Below, piece after piece: positions 45,506 to 53,844 of a stretch of DNA of 64,000 nucleotides. Positions within the stretch are counted from its first letter, which is position 1. The number at the start of each line of letters is the position of its first letter. The position numbers and the translations under genes were made by a program. Below the pieces are notes generated by a model, which saw nothing but the letters and a program-made list of their open reading frames with translations, was not told the origin of the DNA and made no database searches. This stretch comes from Novosphingobium terrae (GTDB lineage Bacteria > Pseudomonadota > Alphaproteobacteria > Sphingomonadales > Sphingomonadaceae): the NCBI RefSeq assembly GCF_017163935.1, contig NZ_JABVZR010000001.1, forward strand, positions 3,348,001-3,412,000. Direction: 5' to 3'.

Positions 45506-46099
45506 AGCTGGGTGACCGTCAGCGAGCCTGAGCGAATGCCAGCGACCGAATGGTGCCGGAATACCTTGGTTTTCTGGGGTTTGTCCAGTCGGTAACGAAC
45601 GTCAGCGATGGGAGGAATGGAGCGGGTAGCGGGAATCAAATTTATTAAATACTTAACTGATATTAAGTTATAATAATAATCTTAGAATTAAACAAAGCCC
45701 CATATCATGACCCACACTATTTTATCATGGGCGGTTCGGAGCACAAGCATGGATATTTTCAACGCCTATGCTTCACGACAACTCGTAGCATCTCATAGCT
45801 AGACAGGCAAGTGAGAGCCTTTCTCACAGACAATCTTGTTACGGCGCATTCTCTGCCAACCTTCAAATGGCATCCACCGGGTCAGTAAGGACGGCGACAG
45901 ATTCCAGAGTGCCAAACCGACAGGGTGCCAATTCTCAGCTGCAAAACGGACCGCCACTCACCCACCCCGCTAGTATGCGGAACAACCATAAGTGGGCCTT
46001 AGCCGCTGCTCCCGGCGACATACGGTAACGACGGCTTCCGCTGGCAGCGGACGCACAGCTTTTGAGTCACAAAGTCAGCTTAGTGTTGGGATCCGGAAT
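45506..46099. other. gene-free, AT-rich stretch at the island edge
   Basis: No convincing coding region. Between about 45640 and 45730 the sequence is strikingly AT-rich (AAATTTATTAAATACTTAAC and ATTAAGTTATAATAATAATC), unlike anything else in the window, and could hold promoters of lost genes. The rest is degenerate. Confidence 0.5.
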
Positions 46100-47490
46100 G
46101 TCCTCTGTGGATGGCTCCCGCGTTGCAAGCACTTTTTGAAATTCTGACGATCGGTCGGGTGCAGTCGTCTGTCCGGCCTGTTGATGCAGTCGTTTCGGAC
46201 TGCTGGCCCTGATGGGGTCCGAAAAACAGAGTTCCTATCGCCTTCACAGGCTGTTGCGCCTAAGACTTTCCACGGGTTGTCCCTGTTCCCGGTCTGACCG
46301 GTGTCGCCATCATTTCTCTTTGCGCTCACAACTCCGTTCGGCCGATCACCTCAGCCGGATTGCGTACTCATGCGGCCAATCCGGGCACATGGTGTGATTG
46401 ATAGACCTGACCGCGTGTCATGACCGCCCACGCGATCCGCGCTATCTTGTTGGCCATGGCGACGCTGGCCACGCGGGCAGATTTTCTAGCCAGTATCCCA
46501 ACGAGAAACGGGTGAACCGTTGCAGGGCCCTCCTTGGCGCGGCGTAGCAGGGAGGTCGCCCCGATGACCAACAGCTGCCGTAGATATTTATCGCCCATCT
46601 TGGTGATCCGGCCAAGGCGCTCCTTGCCGCCACTCGACTGCTGACGCGGTGTCAGGCCAAGCCATGCGGCAAACTGGCGGCCAGACCTGAACTGGTGCGG
46701 GTCGGTAACCGATGCTGCCAGCGCGGTTGCGCCAATCGAACCAATGCCCGGGATCGTCGCCAACCGACGCGCCATGTCATCGCTTCGCCGGAGAGCTTCC
46801 AGGCGCAAATCAAGTTCATGAAGCCGGGCATGAAGCTTGAGCACCAGCTCGCACAGCATGCCGATCACCTGCGCCGCTTGTGGTGGCAGATCAATCGCGG
46901 CCTCGCCATCTTCGATCTGTTGCGCCAGATGCAGCGCCCGCCCAAGTCCGATCGGAATGGCGATACCAAACTCTGCTAACTGGCAGCGCATCATGTTGAC
47001 CAACTGTGTACGTTGACCAGTCAAAAGAGAGCGCACCCGGTGAAGTGACAGGGCCGCCTGCTGCTCACGAGACTTGATCGCCACGAACCGCATCGTCGGA
47101 CGTGTCACCGCCTCGCAGATGGCCTCGGCATCAGCAGCATCGTTCTTGCCGCGTTTTACATAGGGCTTCACGTAGCATGGCGGCATCAGTCGCACCTCGT
47201 GACCAAGGTTTTGCAGTTCCCGCGCCCAATGATGCGATGTCCCGCAAGCCTCGATGCCGACAAGGCAGGGCGATAGCCTTGCAAAGAAGGGCAACATTTG
47301 CGCTCGGCGCAACGCCTTGCGCACAATGACGGTGCCCTCTTTGTCGACACCGTGAACCTGGAAGACATTTTTGGCCAGATCGAGGCCGATCGTGCTAATT
47401 TCCATGGCGGATGGCTCCTTGCGTGGGTTTGCCTGACGGCAACCTCATCATGACATTCAAATGTCGTGAGCGGGAGCCATCCACCTCATC
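46100..47490 (-). mobile_element. IS110-family insertion sequence with IS1111-like subterminal inverted repeats
   Basis: A 15-base perfect inverted repeat, GTGGATGGCTCCCGC at 46107-46121 and its complement at 47470-47484, flanks a single transposase gene. Subterminal repeats distinguish the IS1111 subgroup. Exact ends are estimated a few bases outside the repeats; no target duplication is expected for this family. About 245 non-coding bases lie between the left repeat and the transposase stop. Confidence 0.8.
46368..47405 (-). CDS. IS110-family transposase
   Basis: 345 residues. The N-terminal RuvC-like DEDD domain (STIGLDLAKNVFQVHGVDKEG, VGIEACGTSHHWARELQ, KRGKNDAADAEAICEAV) supplies acidic residues. 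The C-terminal transposase_20 domain (ATIPGIGSIGATALAASV, QFAAWLGLTPRQQSSGGKERLGRITKMGDKYLRQLLV) includes the conserved Ser-Gly-Gly-Lys. The frame is complete and appears functional. Members move by a recombinase-like mechanism and may be guided by an RNA from the element's non-coding end. Confidence 0.93.
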   Translation of the reverse strand: MEISTIGLDLAKNVFQVHGVDKEGTVIVRKALRRAQMLPFFARLSPCLVGIEACGTSHHWARELQNLGHEVRLMPPCYVKPYVKRGKNDAADAEAICEAVTRPTMRFVAIKSREQQAALSLHRVRSLLTGQRTQLVNMMRCQLAEFGIAIPIGLGRALHLAQQIEDGEAAIDLPPQAAQVIGMLCELVLKLHARLHELDLRLEALRRSDDMARRLATIPGIGSIGATALAASVTDPHQFRSGRQFAAWLGLTPRQQSSGGKERLGRITKMGDKYLRQLLVIGATSLLRRAKEGPATVHPFLVGILARKSARVASVAMANKIARIAWAVMTRGQVYQSHHVPGLAA

Positions 47491-47533
47491 CCCTTTTAGG
47501 GGCCTGCCTTCCTTAGCCGCCGATCGTTCATGA

Positions 47534-47692
47534 TGCTTCCTCCAAGAGGCTCAAAAGATCGAGGCCAATCTCTCGCTGGTTCATTTGGTGCATGTAGATC
47601 AGGCTGGCTTCTTAGTGCAGGTCCTGCGAAATATCCGTCAGCGCAGTTATAGCGAAGCGCGCAACGCCCTCTCGGCCATTGCGCGCTCGTAA
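47534..47692 (+). pseudogene. possible C-terminal remnant of an unrecognised gene
   Basis: A stop-bounded frame with natural composition reads EAQKIEANLSLVHLVHVDQAGFLVQVLRNIRQRSYSEARNALSAIARS and ends in TAA at 47690. It has no start codon, lies just beyond the IS110 element and ends four bases from the mucR stop. Probably a gene tail whose front was lost. Confidence 0.3.
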
Positions 47693-48186
47693 ATAGTCAT
47701 TCAGCGACGTCTACCGCCGGAGCGGCAGGCGCCTTGCGGGTCGTCGTGCGCTTCTTTTTCGCAGGAGCTTTGACCTCGGGTGTTTCCAAGGCAGCAGCCT
47801 CTGTGTTCGCCTTCATCTTCGTGCCAGGCTTGCGGCCAAGACCGATGCTCTTGGCCAATTCTGCGCGCTTGGCAGCATAGGCGGGGGCCACCATCGGGTA
47901 ATCCGAAGGCAGATTCCAGCGCGCGCGGTACTCGGCGGGCGTCAAATTGTATGCGGTCGAAAGATGCCGCTTGAGCATCTTCATCTGCTTCCCGTCTTCC
48001 AGGCAGACGAGATATTCGGGCTTGATCGAAGCACGAATGGACACCGCCGGCACCAGCGCTTCCTCAACCTTCACCTCTTCGGTGCCAACCTTGTTCAGGG
48101 CGGTGTAAACCGACTGGATCAGTTCCGGCACAGTGAACCGCGCCGGGTTTGCCGGAGGCTCCAACTTCTGAGAAAGTGGAGCCGAT

Positions 48187-48513
48187 ATGAGCAAAACGAC
48201 GAACAAGTTTGCGCCTGAGGTCCGCGCCCGTGCGGTGCGCATGGTGCTGGATCACGAAAGTGACCATCCTTCTCGCTGGGCAGCCATCGTGTCGATCGCG
48301 GAGAAGATAGGCTGCGTTCCCCAGACCCTGTTCGAATGGGTCAAGAAGGCCGAGATCGACAGCGGCAAGCGGGCCGGTGTGCCAACCGAGATGGCAGATC
48401 GCCTGAAGGCGCTGGAGCGCGAGAACCGTGAATTGCGCCAGGCCAACGAGATCCTGCGCAAGGCGTCGGCGTATTTTGCCCAGGCGGAGCTCGACCGCCC
48501 GTTCAAACGATGA
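48187..48513 (+). CDS. IS3-family transposase OrfA (helix-turn-helix protein)
   Basis: 108 residues with the InsE-like HTH ([46 protein letters not shown]) and a leucine-zipper-like C-terminus ([35 protein letters not shown]), used for binding the IS ends. Its stop TGA overlaps the OrfB ATG, so OrfB is made either by coupled initiation or by a -1 frameshift; no strong slippery heptamer is visible at the junction. Confidence 0.93.
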   Translation: MSKTTNKFAPEVRARAVRMVLDHESDHPSRWAAIVSIAEKIGCVPQTLFEWVKKAEIDSGKRAGVPTEMADRLKALERENRELRQANEILRKASAYFAQAELDRPFKR

Positions 48514-49415
48514 CCGCTTTTATCGATGCGCATCGAGATGAGTATGGGGTCGAGCCGATCTGCAGGGTTCTGCCGATTGCCCCATCCTCCTATCGGGCCC
48601 GCGTGGCACAGCGAAGCAATCCAGAGTTGCTGTCGGACCGCGCTCGGGAGGATCAGCGCCTGAAGCCTGAGGTGATGCGCGTCTTCGCTGAGAACTTTGG
48701 GGTTTATGGCGTGCGAAAGGTCTGGCGGCAGATGAACCGCGAGGGTTTTGCTGTCGCCCGCTGTACCATCGCGCGTCTGATGCGAGACCTGGGCCTGCAA
48801 GGGGTCATCCGGGGCAAGCCCGTGCGCACGACGGTCAGCAACAAGGCCGCGCCATGCCCGCTCGATCACGTCAACCGACAGTTCCATGCCCCGGCGCCCA
48901 ACATGCTCTGGGTGTCTGACTTCACATATGTCGCGACATGGGCGGGGTTTGTCTACGTGGCCTTCGTGATCGACGTCTATGCTCGTTATATTGTGGGATG
49001 GCGGGTCAGTCGCACCGCTCATGCCGGCTTCGTGCTGGATGCGCTGGAACAGGCCATCCATGAGCGCCGCCCGGTGCATCGTGGCGGCCTCATTCACCAC
49101 AGCGACCGCGGATCGCAATATGTGTCTATTCGCTATTCCGAGCGCTTGGCGGAGGCGGGCATCGAGCCCTCTGTCGGCAGCGTGGGGGATAGCTATGACA
49201 ATGCTTTGGCCGAGACCATCAACGGCCTCTACAAGGCTGAGGTAATCCACCGGCGCGGGCCATGGCGGTCCTTCGAAGCCGTCGAATATGCCACGCTCGA
49301 ATGGGTGGACTGGTTCAACCACCGAAGACTGCTTGAACCGATCGGCAACATACCACCTGCCGAGGCCGAAGAACTCTATTACGCCATGCTGGACGACGTC
49401 TCCATGGCTGCCTAA
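48510..49415 (+). CDS. IS3-family transposase OrfB (DDE integrase)
   Basis: 301 residues. An N-terminal HTH_21-like domain ([39 protein letters not shown]) precedes an rve integrase core with the DDE triad in [46 protein letters not shown] and [17 protein letters not shown]. Ends [24 protein letters not shown], typical of IS3 OrfB. Complete and apparently active. Confidence 0.95.
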   Translation: MTAFIDAHRDEYGVEPICRVLPIAPSSYRARVAQRSNPELLSDRAREDQRLKPEVMRVFAENFGVYGVRKVWRQMNREGFAVARCTIARLMRDLGLQGVIRGKPVRTTVSNKAAPCPLDHVNRQFHAPAPNMLWVSDFTYVATWAGFVYVAFVIDVYARYIVGWRVSRTAHAGFVLDALEQAIHERRPVHRGGLIHHSDRGSQYVSIRYSERLAEAGIEPSVGSVGDSYDNALAETINGLYKAEVIHRRGPWRSFEAVEYATLEWVDWFNHRRLLEPIGNIPPAEAEELYYAMLDDVSMAA

Positions 49416-49821
49416 CTTAAACCAAACAGCCTCCGGCAAACCCGGCGCGGTTCACAGCCTCGGCGGTGATCGGATTGTTCGAAAGATGGGCCGAGACAAT
49501 ATCGGCGGTCAGGGTGATGAGCATTTCGTTGTCCATGGCATTCTCTTTCGGAAATGGTTTTTGGTTTGATGGCGCGACAGGAAGGAGTTATCTCGAAAGG
49601 CGTGACCTATCGGTTATCACCGCCCAAACAACAAGGTGAGCGGATCGATTTTCGGCATATTTTATTGGGTGCCAAGATGAATCATTTTATGCTGGAGACT
49701 GGAGAAATTCTCCTCGCTCTGGATCCGTTCTGAATTCGGCAGGCTTTGGAGCCGCTCGGCAGTATAAGATGGACTTTTTTACAGGTTGCCTATCTCGAAC
49801 CGGGCCTCCATCGCTTTGGCT

Positions 49822-50316
49822 ATGCAACCTGCTGAAGCCTATGCCGCTCTCGATGCGATCATTGTACGCCTTGATACAACACCCATTCTTTCCCCAAGCG
49901 ACGAGGCGGCTATGTCGGCTAAACGGCGCACATTCCTTACAGGGGTGACCTTACGCTCTATAGAACCTGGCGGCACCCTGGAAAAGGCATCCGGAGATCT
50001 GGATCTCTACAATCAGGAGCAATCTGACTTTAAGGCTGAAATGCAAAGCACCGACAGCAACCTTGCTGTTCAGGTATCACGTTTCAGCCACGGTCTAGAC
50101 CGATGGTTTGGCCAAGGCATCCACCATCCCCCTTATTTCCCGTGGCGGATTGCCATCATCCTTTCGAAAGAACGGCAAGTGGATCGAGAGCGAGACTTCC
50201 TCTCGAGCTATTGCGATCACTTCGGAGATCGGAAGGGCAGTCGCGATGAGATGATCGCTGCACGCGCCATAAAAAAGGGAGCTTTTGACCCGCTTAATAA
50301 ACGCAGAGTGACGTAG
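49822..50316 (+). CDS. hypothetical protein
   Basis: 164 residues from ATG 49822; a TTG at 49786 would add twelve. No signal peptide, membrane segment or recognised domain. It contains a mixed charged/hydrophobic core (ALDAIIVRLDTTPILSPSDEAAMSAKRRTFLTGVTLR) and a C-terminus rich in Arg, Asp and Glu. Codon usage is more AT-rich than the core region. Its upstream neighbour is the broken mucR on the other strand. Confidence 0.5.
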   Translation: MQPAEAYAALDAIIVRLDTTPILSPSDEAAMSAKRRTFLTGVTLRSIEPGGTLEKASGDLDLYNQEQSDFKAEMQSTDSNLAVQVSRFSHGLDRWFGQGIHHPPYFPWRIAIILSKERQVDRERDFLSSYCDHFGDRKGSRDEMIAARAIKKGAFDPLNKRRVT

Positions 50317-50519
50317 CTCTGTTTGGTAGGCGTCTGCTCTGCCGTGCATTCAGAATATCTGTTTCAGCTTAAGAGGATGCTATAGCTGCCATTGGCCGCA
50401 ACCAGATCGGGATGGCGGCTCTCGACCGAGCCAGGTCCATGTCCGGGGTCATTGTGACAGAAGGCGAGGCGCTGCCCGCTCTGTTGAAGCTGAGCCAGAT
50501 GGCCGCAAGCATCAAGTTT

Positions 50520-50807
50520 CTATCGGAGAAAATTGTTATAATGCCTTATTGCAGTCATTGGACTGCAGCCAGCTTCTGCTGCGTGGAGTGCTCCGCCACC
50601 GCGCAATGCGAATTTCTGCGTCAGGGCTCTTGCGCTCCCCATCGCACCAAACCCGGCATTTTTCCGCGCTTGGGCTGACGTCAGGCCTTTCTTTCCGGGC
50701 ATAAAATTTTCTCCCAACATGACATGACGCTCGAAATATAATTCGGTTCCCGATGCAATCGATTCTATTTTTAAAAAATTGCGTTCGGTATCTTGTTCCG
50801 TGATCAT
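50520..50807 (-). CDS. doubtful small hypothetical protein
   Basis: 95 residues from ATG 50807 with plausible composition (MITEQDTERNFLKIESIASG, then FERHVMLGENFMPGKKGL) but no recognised family and no strong ribosome binding site. Overlapping frames on both strands are of similar length, so the coding choice is uncertain. Confidence 0.3.
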   Translation of the reverse strand: MITEQDTERNFLKIESIASGTELYFERHVMLGENFMPGKKGLTSAQARKNAGFGAMGSARALTQKFALRGGGALHAAEAGCSPMTAIRHYNNFLR

Positions 50808-50917
50808 CTCTCGGCCATTTGGATGAGCCGTAAGCAAATTCGATCCAGAATTTCTTCGACCAAGCAACGTCGATCGGCGCAGCCTGGGGCGATAAGCGGA
50901 ATAATTTTTTCTGATCG

Positions 50918-51220
50918 ATGGTGCATCGGCACCCTGATATTTTCGAGATGGATTTTATGGGAGCTTTGCGCTTCGACGGCCCGGTGTTGTTCATGAAGCT
51001 TGGAAATACCGCGCTTGACGTCGAGCATCCGACGTTGGGGGAAGCCATCTTCCATGTGATGTGTCAGCCCCCGGATGATCGGGGGTTGTTCGATATCGTG
51101 AACGAAGATGGGTTGATCAATTACACGCGGATGCGTGAAATCGCACAGTCCGATGGATATCTGATCTGGAGAGACGAGAACCAGGCGCAGAGACTGCAGG
51201 CAGGTCAATTCAGACCTTAG
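50918..51220 (+). CDS. small hypothetical protein
   Basis: 100 residues; the natural part begins around MDFMGALRFDGPVLFMKLGN (ATG 50948 or 50957 are alternative starts). It reads like a compact alpha/beta domain (HPTLGEAIFHVMCQPPDDRGLFDIVNEDGLINYTRMREIAQSDGYLIW), in a region of mixed composition within the accessory patch. No family recognised. Confidence 0.45.
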   Translation: MVHRHPDIFEMDFMGALRFDGPVLFMKLGNTALDVEHPTLGEAIFHVMCQPPDDRGLFDIVNEDGLINYTRMREIAQSDGYLIWRDENQAQRLQAGQFRP

Positions 51221-51530
51221 GGATCAGACTGCCTGAAGGCCCGAAGTCAAAGTGTTCCTCAGGTTCGCTACCGTGCTGTGGCTGGATAGGTCCGACAAAC
51301 ACGTTCTTACGGTGTTGCTGGCCTTTTCCGATAGGCAACTGGAAGCCTCGCTCGTAGCGCCCACGGCGGCTCGCCTTGACTCTTGGGCGGCTGAAACCCA
51401 TATTGGGCTTTGCTAACGTCGCCTGCGACGGAATTTGATGTCGATAAGCGGCTCTCCTTCCTTTCCCACGCTTCCAGCTCCGCCTGCACTGTTGCTGGCG
51501 GGTTCTCGTTTTCGTGCAAAGGAAACACAC
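51221..51530 (+). promoter_or_regulatory. long leader before the cold-shock gene
   Basis: The 310 gene-free bases before the cold-shock ATG include the motif AAAGGAAACACAC directly before the start. Cold-shock mRNAs often carry a long structured 5' leader that acts as a temperature switch; whether this one does cannot be judged without a fold. No other gene seen. Confidence 0.35.
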
Positions 51531-51737
51531 ATGCCCATCGGCACCGTCAAATTCTTCAATGTCGACAAAGGCTACGGCTTTATCTCCCCCGAAAATGGCG
51601 GCGATGACAGTTTTGTCCATATCACTGCCGTCGAGCGTTCGGGAATGTCCACCCTGACCAAGGATCAGCGGCTGAGCTACGAGATCGAAACCGATCGTCG
51701 CGGCAAGCAGTCTGCTGTGAACCTCGCTTCGGCCTGA
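51531..51737 (+). CDS. cold-shock protein (CspA family)
   Basis: 68 residues: a single OB-fold cold-shock domain with RNP1-like KGYGFISPE and RNP2-like FVHITAV. MPIGTVKFFNVDKGYGF is the standard N-terminus. Binds single-stranded RNA/DNA and melts secondary structure. ATG at 51531 is preceded by AAAGGA at 51519-51524 with seven-base spacing; upstream codons to 51435 are leader, not coding. Confidence 0.93.
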   Translation: MPIGTVKFFNVDKGYGFISPENGGDDSFVHITAVERSGMSTLTKDQRLSYEIETDRRGKQSAVNLASA

Positions 51738-51923
51738 AGTGGCATTGCCGGATCGCTCAGCGATTTTGACGATAAACCGGTCTGGCGGTTCCGGATCCCT
51801 TGGGACAGGATTTCGCACGGCATTTACGCCTGCGGGATCCGCCTTGGGGAGCCCGCCGCCATCCTTCCTTCTTCCACCAAATTGATTGCGCCATTTGCGC
51901 CTTGTTTTGAGTAAATTGCTTTA

Positions 51924-52058
51924 ATGATTACCCATTTGATGAATTCCCACCTGCCTCTGCATTCTCTCGTTTCGTCCCCGCGTCGCGCTTCATCGCCTCC
52001 GACCGGCATTCTCTCACCTGAAGAGCTACGGCGGTTGGTCGCCGATATGGTTGACTGA
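51924..52058 (+). CDS. small conserved-type ORF ending PEELRRLVADMVD
   Basis: 44 residues from ATG 51924 (or 39 from ATG 51939). The unstructured Ser/Pro-rich front is followed by GILSPEELRRLVADMVD and a TGA. I recall short sphingomonad proteins ending in a similar TPEELRxLVAxMID helix; that is memory, not a search. Ribosome binding site weak. It would be easily missed by length filters. Confidence 0.4.
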   Translation: MITHLMNSHLPLHSLVSSPRRASSPPTGILSPEELRRLVADMVD

Positions 52059-52139
52059 TCGGTCCCAGCAGCTCCTTCTGCGGTGAAAGGCTATGTGTCA
52101 GTCGGACTGTGAGGCCACTCTCAAGTCAAGGAACACAGT

Positions 52140-52433
52140 ATGGCCGGCTCGCACGACGAAGATACCTCTTCTGCCCCAAAGGCCCGTCGCAATTGGGCTC
52201 CCAAGCGGACCTCTCCTTTGTCAAAGGAATGTGCGGCACGGCAGGGAGAAATCGCCACTCTGGCCTTCAGGGTCCTGGGCGGGCGTGATCAAGCGATCGC
52301 CTTCCTCAACCAGCCGGATGAACAACTGGGTGGCCGCCCGCTCGATATCGCAATGGCGAATGAGGCGGGGTATGAGCGCGTTGCCGAAATGCTGAAGGAC
52401 CGCGCTGGGCAGCTTGCTCCGATCAAGAGCTAG
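52140..52433 (+). CDS. DUF2384/MbcA-ParS-Xre antitoxin-like protein without visible toxin
   Basis: 97 residues from ATG 52140 with AAGGAA upstream. A disordered Ser/Arg/Lys front is followed by the toxin-binding domain: FRVLGGRDQAIAFLNQPDEQLGGRPLDIAMANEAGYERVAEML, in which the L-G-x-R-P segment is the family hallmark. Such proteins neutralise RES-domain toxins, which deplete NAD+, and are usually adjacent; no RES gene lies within several kb on either strand. It may be an orphan regulator or a leftover. Confidence 0.75.
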   Translation: MAGSHDEDTSSAPKARRNWAPKRTSPLSKECAARQGEIATLAFRVLGGRDQAIAFLNQPDEQLGGRPLDIAMANEAGYERVAEMLKDRAGQLAPIKS

Positions 52434-52625
52434 ACCCTGGCGGGTCTTGGACTGGACATAGGGGTTATCCGCCTCGGCGCAGCACTGTTTCTCCGCTGCC
52501 CGACCTTACCCATGGTGCTTATCGGGCGCCGATGGTAGGGGCGGCGCAGCGATTATCGACTATCGGATCGTTTCCGGCGCAGTGTATGCGCCCTCATAAT
52601 CGCGAAAGGCGTCAGTACTCCCACT

Positions 52626-52958
52626 ATGGCAGGATATAGAGCGCCAGGATTTCAGGATCGGATTGCGGTTGCCGCCAAGGCCCGAGAAGATGCACTCGCA
52701 CGTTTGAAGTCGAAGCCAGCCCCGGATCCCGAAGCGCTGGCCCAGCTTGCTGAAAAGGCCAGGGAACGCGAAGCGGCTGCAGCGCAGCGGGCAGCGGAGC
52801 GCGCCGAAAGTCGCGAGAGGGCCAAAGCCGATAAACAAGCGAAGAAGCTTGCTGCCAGCGCGGAGCAATCAGTCGCGCCCGCATTGACGGAGGCCGAACG
52901 TAAAGCGGCGCGCGACGCGCGTTATGCTGCGCGAAAGGCACGCAAATCATCGCGCTAA
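52626..52958 (+). CDS. DUF6481-family protein
   Basis: 110 residues, very Ala/Lys/Arg/Glu rich, predicted as one long charged helix: MAGYRAPGFQDRIAVAAKAR, then REREAAAAQRAAERAESRERAKADKQAKKLAASAEQS, ending in ERKAARDARYAARKARKSSR. The opening GFxDR-AAAAKAR pattern matches sphingomonad DUF6481 proteins. Function unknown; basic and probably nucleic-acid binding. Its 3' end overlaps an open frame that continues into the spermidine-synthase-like gene. Confidence 0.7.
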   Translation: MAGYRAPGFQDRIAVAAKAREDALARLKSKPAPDPEALAQLAEKAREREAAAAQRAAERAESRERAKADKQAKKLAASAEQSVAPALTEAERKAARDARYAARKARKSSR

Positions 52959-53104
52959 ATCCGGCTGAGAGCCTCGCCGCGCCCCCGCTTTTCTCAATTC
53001 CTGGTTACGACCTGATCGCCACCGCCCAGGTTCCGGAGGGTGGTGAATTACGCCTGGTACAGCGCGGTAGCGAGTTTTCCATTCTGCTCGATTGCACGGA
53101 ATTG

Positions 53105-53755
53105 ATGAGCACCAGTGCCAGCGCGTCTGAAGAGGCGCTGGCAACGATGACCTGCGCCAGGCTGGCCGATGTGGATGCGCCCGATCTGCTGATAGGCGGC
53201 TATGGCATGGGTTATACCCTGCGGGCCGCTCTGGCTGCACTTGGTCCTGCGGCGAGTGTCACCGTGGCCGAACTGGTTCCCGACATCATTGCATGGGCCA
53301 AAGGCCCCATGCACGCGCTGACTGCGCGCGGCCTCTGTGATCCGCGCGTTCAACTGGTGCAAGACGATGTCGCAATGCTGATCGATGCGGCCCGCAACGG
53401 TTATGATGCGATCCTGCTCGATGTCGACAATGGGCCAGAGGGCCTGACGCGCTGCGTCAACGATCATCTCTACACCGCTGAAGGACTGCAGGCGGTGTGG
53501 TTGGCCCTGAAGCCCGGCGGTATCCTGGCGGTCTGGTCTGCCTTTCCTGATCCGACCTTTACCAGGAGGCTGGTGGACAAGGGTTTCGAGGTGACAGAAG
53601 CACCTGTGAGGGAGCTGTCTGGGGAGCGCGGGGCACACCATATTATCTGGTTCGCGCAGAAATTGCACGAAGGGTCCTGCGTAACGGACGCAGCGCCCGA
53701 GGATCCGGATGCGATTTGGCGCACCATGCCCCAGCGACACAAATGTCACTCGTGA
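53105..53755 (+). CDS. spermidine-synthase-like methyltransferase-fold protein
   Basis: 216 residues from the first standard start, ATG 53105 (TTG 53102 is adjacent). The Rossmann core is visible: PDLLIGGYGMGYTLRAALAAL (glycine motif), VTVAELVPDIIAWAKG (acidic residue), YDAILLDVDNGPEGLTR and a late AVWSAFPDPTF. This is the spermidine-synthase-like family, without evidence that it makes polyamines. The true protein extends upstream: the frame reads GGELRLVQRGSEFSILLDCTEL directly before ATG, but no ATG, GTG or TTG exists back to a stop at 52901. Initiation may use an unusual codon, such as ATC at 52946 with AAAGG before it. Confidence 0.75.
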   Translation: MSTSASASEEALATMTCARLADVDAPDLLIGGYGMGYTLRAALAALGPAASVTVAELVPDIIAWAKGPMHALTARGLCDPRVQLVQDDVAMLIDAARNGYDAILLDVDNGPEGLTRCVNDHLYTAEGLQAVWLALKPGGILAVWSAFPDPTFTRRLVDKGFEVTEAPVRELSGERGAHHIIWFAQKLHEGSCVTDAAPEDPDAIWRTMPQRHKCHS

Positions 53756-53844
53756 AGCCAATCCCGGCATGCCGATGATGATTTGTCAGGCACAAAATGC
53801 TGCGGCGATGATTTCTACCCCATAGATCGAGGGAGACCGGTGAG

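Larger units (their letters stand above)
48134..49454 (+). mobile_element. IS3-family insertion sequence, 1321 bp
   Basis: It has perfect 27-base terminal inverted repeats starting TGAACCGCGCCGGG (48134-48160 and 49428-49454), flanked by the three-base duplication CAG (48131-48133, 49455-49457). Two overlapping genes inside encode OrfA and OrfB. The perfect ends and intact duplication indicate a recent insertion, into mucR. Confidence 0.95.
47697..49536 (-). pseudogene. mucR: mucR/ros-type regulator gene split by an IS3-family element
   Basis: The N-terminal part (MDNEMLITLTADIVSAHLSN, then NPITAEA) lies at 49536-49458, the rest at 48130-47697. Removing the IS and one CAG target copy gives a continuous 171-residue MucR: ITAEAVPELIQSVYTALNKVG, the zinc-finger-type region YLVCLEDGKQMKMLKRHLSTAYNLTPAEYRARWNLPSDYPMVAPAYAA, then a Lys/Ala-rich tail. 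MucR proteins control exopolysaccharide, motility and cell-cycle genes in alphaproteobacteria. A fused frame starting inside the IS (48242) could still make a protein lacking the native N-terminus. Confidence 0.9.

Noticed and set aside
44521..45520. tRNA gene as integration target beside the integrase remnant
   Set aside because: No cloverleaf or TTCGA-type T-arm sequence was found near either end.
46075..46329. 84-codon minus-strand frame left of the IS110 transposase
   Set aside because: It falls mostly within the non-coding left end of the IS element and shows no domain.
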